From NCBI RefSeq assembly GCF_000184745.1, contig NC_014931.1:3224001-3288000 (forward strand): a DNA stretch of 64,000 bases, written 5' to 3'. Source of the stretch: Variovorax paradoxus EPS (lineage in GTDB: Bacteria > Pseudomonadota > Gammaproteobacteria > Burkholderiales > Burkholderiaceae_C). This document shows, in pieces, positions 60,903-64,000 of this stretch. The first letter of the stretch is position 1, and every line of letters begins with the position of its first letter. A program made the position numbers and the translations under genes. Under the pieces are notes generated by a model, which was given only the letters and a program-made list of their open reading frames with translations, had not been told where the DNA came from and did not search any database.

Positions 60903-61124
60903 CTAGCAGGGGCGGCCGCTTCCCGGGTGGCTTTCCTGCAGGAAGCGCTGCAGCTTTTCGGACGCGACGCGCTTGAGGCGCTGCACTTCCTCCATCTCGG
61001 CCTCGCGCTGCATCGAGGGCATCGCAAGGTGCAGGCCGAGGCTCAAGCGGAAGTCGGCCTCGGCGGCCCTGCAATGCGCTTCCTTCCAGGCGAGGAATGC
61101 GGTGTCGTCCTTGCGCTCACTCAT
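60903..61124 (-). CDS. Small helical protein, unknown function
   Basis: A 73-residue protein rich in Glu, Arg, Ala and Leu and predicted to be almost all helix, with an arginine/glutamate-rich centre suggesting a short coiled coil. Two cysteines (18 and 73) are present. CAGG lies upstream of the ATG. It is convergent with galE. I recognise no family. Confidence 0.55.
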   Translation of the reverse strand: MSERKDDTAFLAWKEAHCRAAEADFRLSLGLHLAMPSMQREAEMEEVQRLKRVASEKLQRFLQESHPGSGRPC

Positions 61125-61217
61125 GGTGCCTGCGTGGGTAGCCTGCCATGGCCGGCCTGCGGCAAGCGGCGTTCCCGTGCGTCGGCGCTCCTTTGTCTTT
61201 CGCCGCCGGGCGGCGGC

Positions 61218-61472
61218 TCAGGACTCGCGCTGCGACTTCTCCGTCCGGCTCCGATCGCCATAGGGCGAACTTCCCTGGTTGTCCGTCTCGCCCACGCCTG
61301 CATCGCCGGGGCGGGTGCCCTCGGGTTTGTTGCGTTGGGTCAGCGCCGGACCGTCATTCGGGCCGACAGGCTCGTTGCGTTCGGCAGGCGTTTTCTGGAA
61401 CTGCTTCATGGCCTTCTGCGCGGGCAGTTGGCCTGTGTTGGAAGGGTCGTCGGAAGTGGGCTTGCTGCTCAT
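61218..61472 (-). CDS. Small hydrophilic Gly/Pro/Asn-rich protein
   Basis: An 84-residue, strongly hydrophilic protein with abundant Ser, Gly, Pro, Asn, Gln and Arg, so probably disordered. TGGAG precedes the ATG. It belongs with the other small hydrophilic proteins of the window, and its expression under stress is only a guess from context. No motif or family is recognisable. Confidence 0.6.
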   Translation of the reverse strand: MSSKPTSDDPSNTGQLPAQKAMKQFQKTPAERNEPVGPNDGPALTQRNKPEGTRPGDAGVGETDNQGSSPYGDRSRTEKSQRES

Positions 61473-61631
61473 GGATGCTCCAGGTGAGATGTGTGCAATG
61501 TGGCTTCACGCTAGCCAACCCCGCGCGGGCGCCGTGTAGGAGGTCGCGCTTTCGAGCTCGCAGTCTCCGGACGATCGCTCCACGGAGCCATAGGGCGCAC
61601 CCGCGCGCGAGCGCAGGCAACTTGAAAAAAG

Positions 61632-61656
61632 GCGGACCGGCGGTCCGCTTTTTTTT
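61632..61656. terminator. Bidirectional Rho-independent terminator
   Basis: A seven-base-pair GC-rich stem (61632-61638 with 61642-61648) with a three-base loop is flanked by A6 on the left and T8 on the right. It can terminate the minus-strand DUF378 gene that stops at 61666, and any plus-strand transcript. Confidence 0.9.
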
Positions 61657-61665
61657 GTGCCGTGC

Positions 61666-61914
61666 TCAGTGCACCCGCGGTGCGAGCCGCATCGGCATGC
61701 TCAGGCCGTACAGGCCGGCGAGTCCGACCAGCACGTAGACGATGCGGCTGGCCATCGACATCTCTCCGAAGAGGGCGGCCACGAGGTCGAAGCCGAAGGC
61801 GCCGACAAGGCCCCAGTTGATGGCGCCGACGATCATCAGGATCAAGGCGATCCAATCGGCAATGCCGAGGGCGCGGGCCTCGGTCGTCGCGTTGCTGCGC
61901 AAGGTGGTGCTCAT
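61666..61914 (-). CDS. DUF378-like small membrane protein
   Basis: An 82-residue protein with two transmembrane helices (about 19-40 and 57-73) and the segment I-N-W-G-L-V-G between them, matching the small DUF378 family of unknown role. AGGAGA precedes the ATG at 61914; an earlier in-frame ATG lacks a ribosome site. It is a single-gene unit ending at a strong terminator and divergent from the third winged-helix-like gene. DUF378 proteins are commonly seen near stress genes, which is recollection and not shown here. Confidence 0.85.
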   Translation of the reverse strand: MSTTLRSNATTEARALGIADWIALILMIVGAINWGLVGAFGFDLVAALFGEMSMASRIVYVLVGLAGLYGLSMPMRLAPRVH

Positions 61915-62109
61915 AAATTTCTCCTGGGTGGGGTGGTGGTCGAAAAGGCCTGGTGGAACGCCGCCAGACCGACGCATGCTCTAGGCAGATGACACCCGCT
62001 GCGTAGGAAGAGCGCTGATGCGCTCGTCGGTCCTGCATGCGATGCGCCGCGCCGTCCGTAGGCACGCGCGTTGCTCCGCCGTCTGCACACCAATGCAGAG
62101 GAGACCGCC

Positions 62110-62406
62110 ATGAACACCGCCGCCTGTCTGTCGCAGCTTGCAAAAGGGCCGCTGCCCCACGTCGAAGACAACCCCGAGCGGGTCGCGATGCTGCAGACGA
62201 TGCAGCGCATGGGACACATCCGCGCGCATACCGAGCAGCGCGAGGGGCGAACGGTCGTGGTCGTCGAGGCGCTGACGCCCCTGGGTCGCAAGATCGAGAG
62301 CTGCCTGGACGGCGGCGTGCCCCGCCGTCTCACGACCGCGTTCTGGGCTTTCAAGGTTCAGGAGACCGTGCCGCGCGAGCCGACGAAGCTCGCCGGGCTT
62401 GCATGA
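62110..62406 (+). CDS. Small winged-helix-like protein (paralogue 3 of 3)
   Basis: A 98-residue protein with GAGGAGA before its ATG. The segment L-x-Q-L-A-x2-P-L-P, then M-Q-R-M-G-H-I, then V-E-A-L-T-P-L-G-R aligns with the proteins at 42284 and 43830-44063. The layout suits a small winged helix. The C-terminal 30 residues are unlike the paralogues. It is divergent from the DUF378 gene. A DNA-binding role is plausible but not shown. Confidence 0.65.
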   Translation: MNTAACLSQLAKGPLPHVEDNPERVAMLQTMQRMGHIRAHTEQREGRTVVVVEALTPLGRKIESCLDGGVPRRLTTAFWAFKVQETVPREPTKLAGLA

Positions 62407-62460
62407 AAGCGCGCCATCGCAGGTAAAACTTGCGGCAGCGATGCCCGCACGGGTTGCCGG

Positions 62461-63999
62461 TCAGCGCGGCGGCTGTGGGAGGCGGGCCTGCAGCGCGCCG
62501 GTGAGTTGACGCAACCGACGCTCCAGGCGCTCACGGTCCGCTGCATCCGCGGTGTCGCGCGACGCAAGGCTTGCATGGCCGAGCTGGAAGGCCGGATAGG
62601 CGACCGAATAGACGTCGAGCAGCGCGGCGTCCACCTGGCAACCGCGCGCAGCCAGAGCCTGCAGCAACTCCCCGAGTTCATCGTCGCCGAGCGCGAATTC
62701 GATTCGCGCACCGGCCACGTCCCAGGCCACGTCCTGGCAGCCGACGAGGTCGTGGCCGGCGTGGTGGTCGATGGCGTCGGTCTTCAGCAGGCGGACGCCG
62801 TCGTCGAGCCATTCCCAAGGCTGCAGGCGGCTGTCGGTGCGCACCGGGCGCACGCTCGCCTGCAGCCGTGCGGCCGCGGCGAGATGCCGTTCCCAGGGCG
62901 CATCCGATCCGGCGCCGAGCGCTTCGACGGTGTTGTGCCGGCCCATGTCGCACAGCGCGCGCAATGAAGCCCCGCCGCTCTGCGGCATGGCCAATGTGCG
63001 TGCGCGGAATGCGAGGTAGTCGGCGACGCGCGCGAGCAGCCGCGTGCGCAAAGCCGGCTCATGCAGCCGCTCTTGCGAGAGCGGCCTCATGCCGCCATGC
63101 CAGCGTTCGATGAGAAAGCCGTGGCAGGCCCCCGCGACCTCGGGGCAGAAACCCGCGCGGGCCAACGCCTCGGCGCATGCGATCCGCTCTTCCGCGCGAT
63201 GGCCGAGGCCCGCGAACTTGACGAGCCAGGTGCCGCTCTCGGCCTCTGCGAGGAACTTGCGCCGCTCCTGCCAGGGATGGACCGGCGGCCACGATGCCAT
63301 GGCCATGCGGTGCGCCTGGCGCCAGCCGCCGCCATCGATTGCGCGAAGCGGTGCGCGCAACGATCCCACGCACGCCTCCACCCAGGTCTGCAACCGGTGC
63401 GCAGGCTCGGCGGCATTCAGGATCACCGCATCGAAATCCGCCGCATGCGAAGTGGCCTGCGCCCACAGCGCACGCACCTGCGGGCTCGCCTCTGCACCGG
63501 GGCCGCGCGCGTGCGCCGTGAGCAGGTGGATGCGCTGCGGCGCCACGCCTTCCTCTTCGCGCAGCAGCCGGATCACCGCCGCCATCGAGGAGCCCGAGAG
63601 GCCCGGCCCTTCATCGACGATGGCGTGGTGCAGCGAAGGTTCGGTGCGCGGCGCGGCGCGCCATGCCACCCGGCGCCCGAAGGGATGGCCCACCGGCCGC
63701 AGCGTGACCGGCCGCGGATCGCCGAGCGCCGCGGCCGCGATGGCGGCGAGGCTGGTGCCGATGCTGCGGAGGCCAATCACCCGCCACGGCCCGGCACCGA
63801 GCCGGCATGCGGCCGCGAGATAGCACTCGGGATAAAGCGCATAGAACGCATAGCCCTCGGGCTGCCGCACCTCGATGTCCATGGCCGGCAGGTGCGCCGC
63901 CCAGCCTTCGATCGACGGCATGCGCGAAGGGAGCGCACCGCGCAAACCGCTGTGCCAGGAGTGCGCGCACAGGCGCGCGAGCATCAGTGCGATGGCCAT
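62461..63999 (-). CDS. Phosphoribosyltransferase-like plus kinase-like protein (partial)
   Basis: At least 512 codons; the 5' end may lie beyond the window edge. Residues about 60-165 resemble a phosphoribosyltransferase: I-G-L-R-S-I-G-T-S-L and a PRPP-loop-like V-D-E-G-P-G-L-S-G-S-S. Residues about 250-470 look like an aminoglycoside-phosphotransferase-type kinase: W-L-V-K-F in the N-lobe, then L-K-T-D-A-I-D-H-H and D-V-A-W-D in the C-lobe. Both similarities are by eye and modest. The order of domains is unusual. The function is unknown; a nucleotide or sugar-phosphate step is a guess. Confidence 0.6.
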   Translation of the reverse strand: MAIALMLARLCAHSWHSGLRGALPSRMPSIEGWAAHLPAMDIEVRQPEGYAFYALYPECYLAAACRLGAGPWRVIGLRSIGTSLAAIAAAALGDPRPVTLRPVGHPFGRRVAWRAAPRTEPSLHHAIVDEGPGLSGSSMAAVIRLLREEEGVAPQRIHLLTAHARGPGAEASPQVRALWAQATSHAADFDAVILNAAEPAHRLQTWVEACVGSLRAPLRAIDGGGWRQAHRMAMASWPPVHPWQERRKFLAEAESGTWLVKFAGLGHRAEERIACAEALARAGFCPEVAGACHGFLIERWHGGMRPLSQERLHEPALRTRLLARVADYLAFRARTLAMPQSGGASLRALCDMGRHNTVEALGAGSDAPWERHLAAAARLQASVRPVRTDSRLQPWEWLDDGVRLLKTDAIDHHAGHDLVGCQDVAWDVAGARIEFALGDDELGELLQALAARGCQVDAALLDVYSVAYPAFQLGHASLASRDTADAADRERLERRLRQLTGALQARLPQPPR

Positions 64000-64000
64000 G

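Overview
The window is about 64 kb of high-GC, almost fully coding chromosomal DNA with no rRNA, tRNA, CRISPR array, phage gene or transposase that I could recognise. Gene content (caa3-type oxidase with fused subunits I and III, cyanide-insensitive bd oxidase, GlgE/TreS glucan genes, many ATGA-coupled operons) and base composition suggest a betaproteobacterium of the Comamonadaceae, most likely Variovorax or a close relative. This is inference from content, not a database match.

Layout. 1-8.2 kb: stress-type accessory genes (DUF2383-like four-helix protein, cardiolipin-synthase-like phospholipase D with a NarL-type regulator, small hydrophilic proteins, stand-alone ATP-dependent DNA ligase, DUF3182-like protein with a coupled alpha/beta hydrolase). 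8.4-25.9 kb: one co-directional alpha-glucan/trehalose cluster: glgB, glgE, treS-maltokinase fusion, a small membrane channel-like gene, glgX, treZ, and a malQ-treY fusion. Together these can cycle glucan to trehalose (TreY/TreZ), trehalose to maltose and maltose-1-phosphate (TreS-Mak), and maltose-1-phosphate back to branched glucan (GlgE, GlgB), with GlgX and MalQ trimming and rearranging chains. No glgA or glgC is present. 25.9-30.7 kb: caa3 cytochrome oxidase operon and a divergent diheme cytochrome. 30.8-33.1 kb: a receiver protein convergent with a hybrid histidine kinase. 33.4-35.7 kb: a four-gene GTPase/roadblock module resembling the conservons of actinomycetes. 35.8-37.1 kb: TetR regulator and divergent quinone-reductase-like flavoprotein. 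37.2-40.8 kb: large HPII-type catalase, a secreted Ser/Gly-rich protein and an L,D-transpeptidase-like protein. 40.8-47 kb: two paralogous zinc alcohol dehydrogenases flanking two Hsp20 genes, small winged-helix-like genes and a short-chain dehydrogenase. 47-50.6 kb: CioAB oxidase with a DUF2474 micro-gene, and a second alpha/beta hydrolase. 50.8-60.9 kb: GAF/PAS hybrid kinase, SGNH hydrolase, ABC exporter, a 1304-codon glycosidase/glycosyltransferase/FAD-mutase-like fusion, and a galE-like epimerase. 60.9-64 kb: small proteins, and a partial phosphoribosyltransferase/kinase-like gene running off the edge.

As a whole the window reads as a general stress-resistance island: oxidative stress (catalase, oxidases), desiccation and osmotic stress (trehalose, glucan, hydrophilic proteins), heat (Hsp20), envelope repair and DNA repair. 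From memory, its content parallels the Pseudomonas aeruginosa PA2134-PA2192 stress region (katE, glgE, treS, glgB, cls, glgX, treY, malQ, treZ, a ligase). The least explained parts are the GTPase/roadblock module, the three-domain sugar fusion, a family of three small winged-helix-like proteins, and several repeat or dyad elements in spacers.
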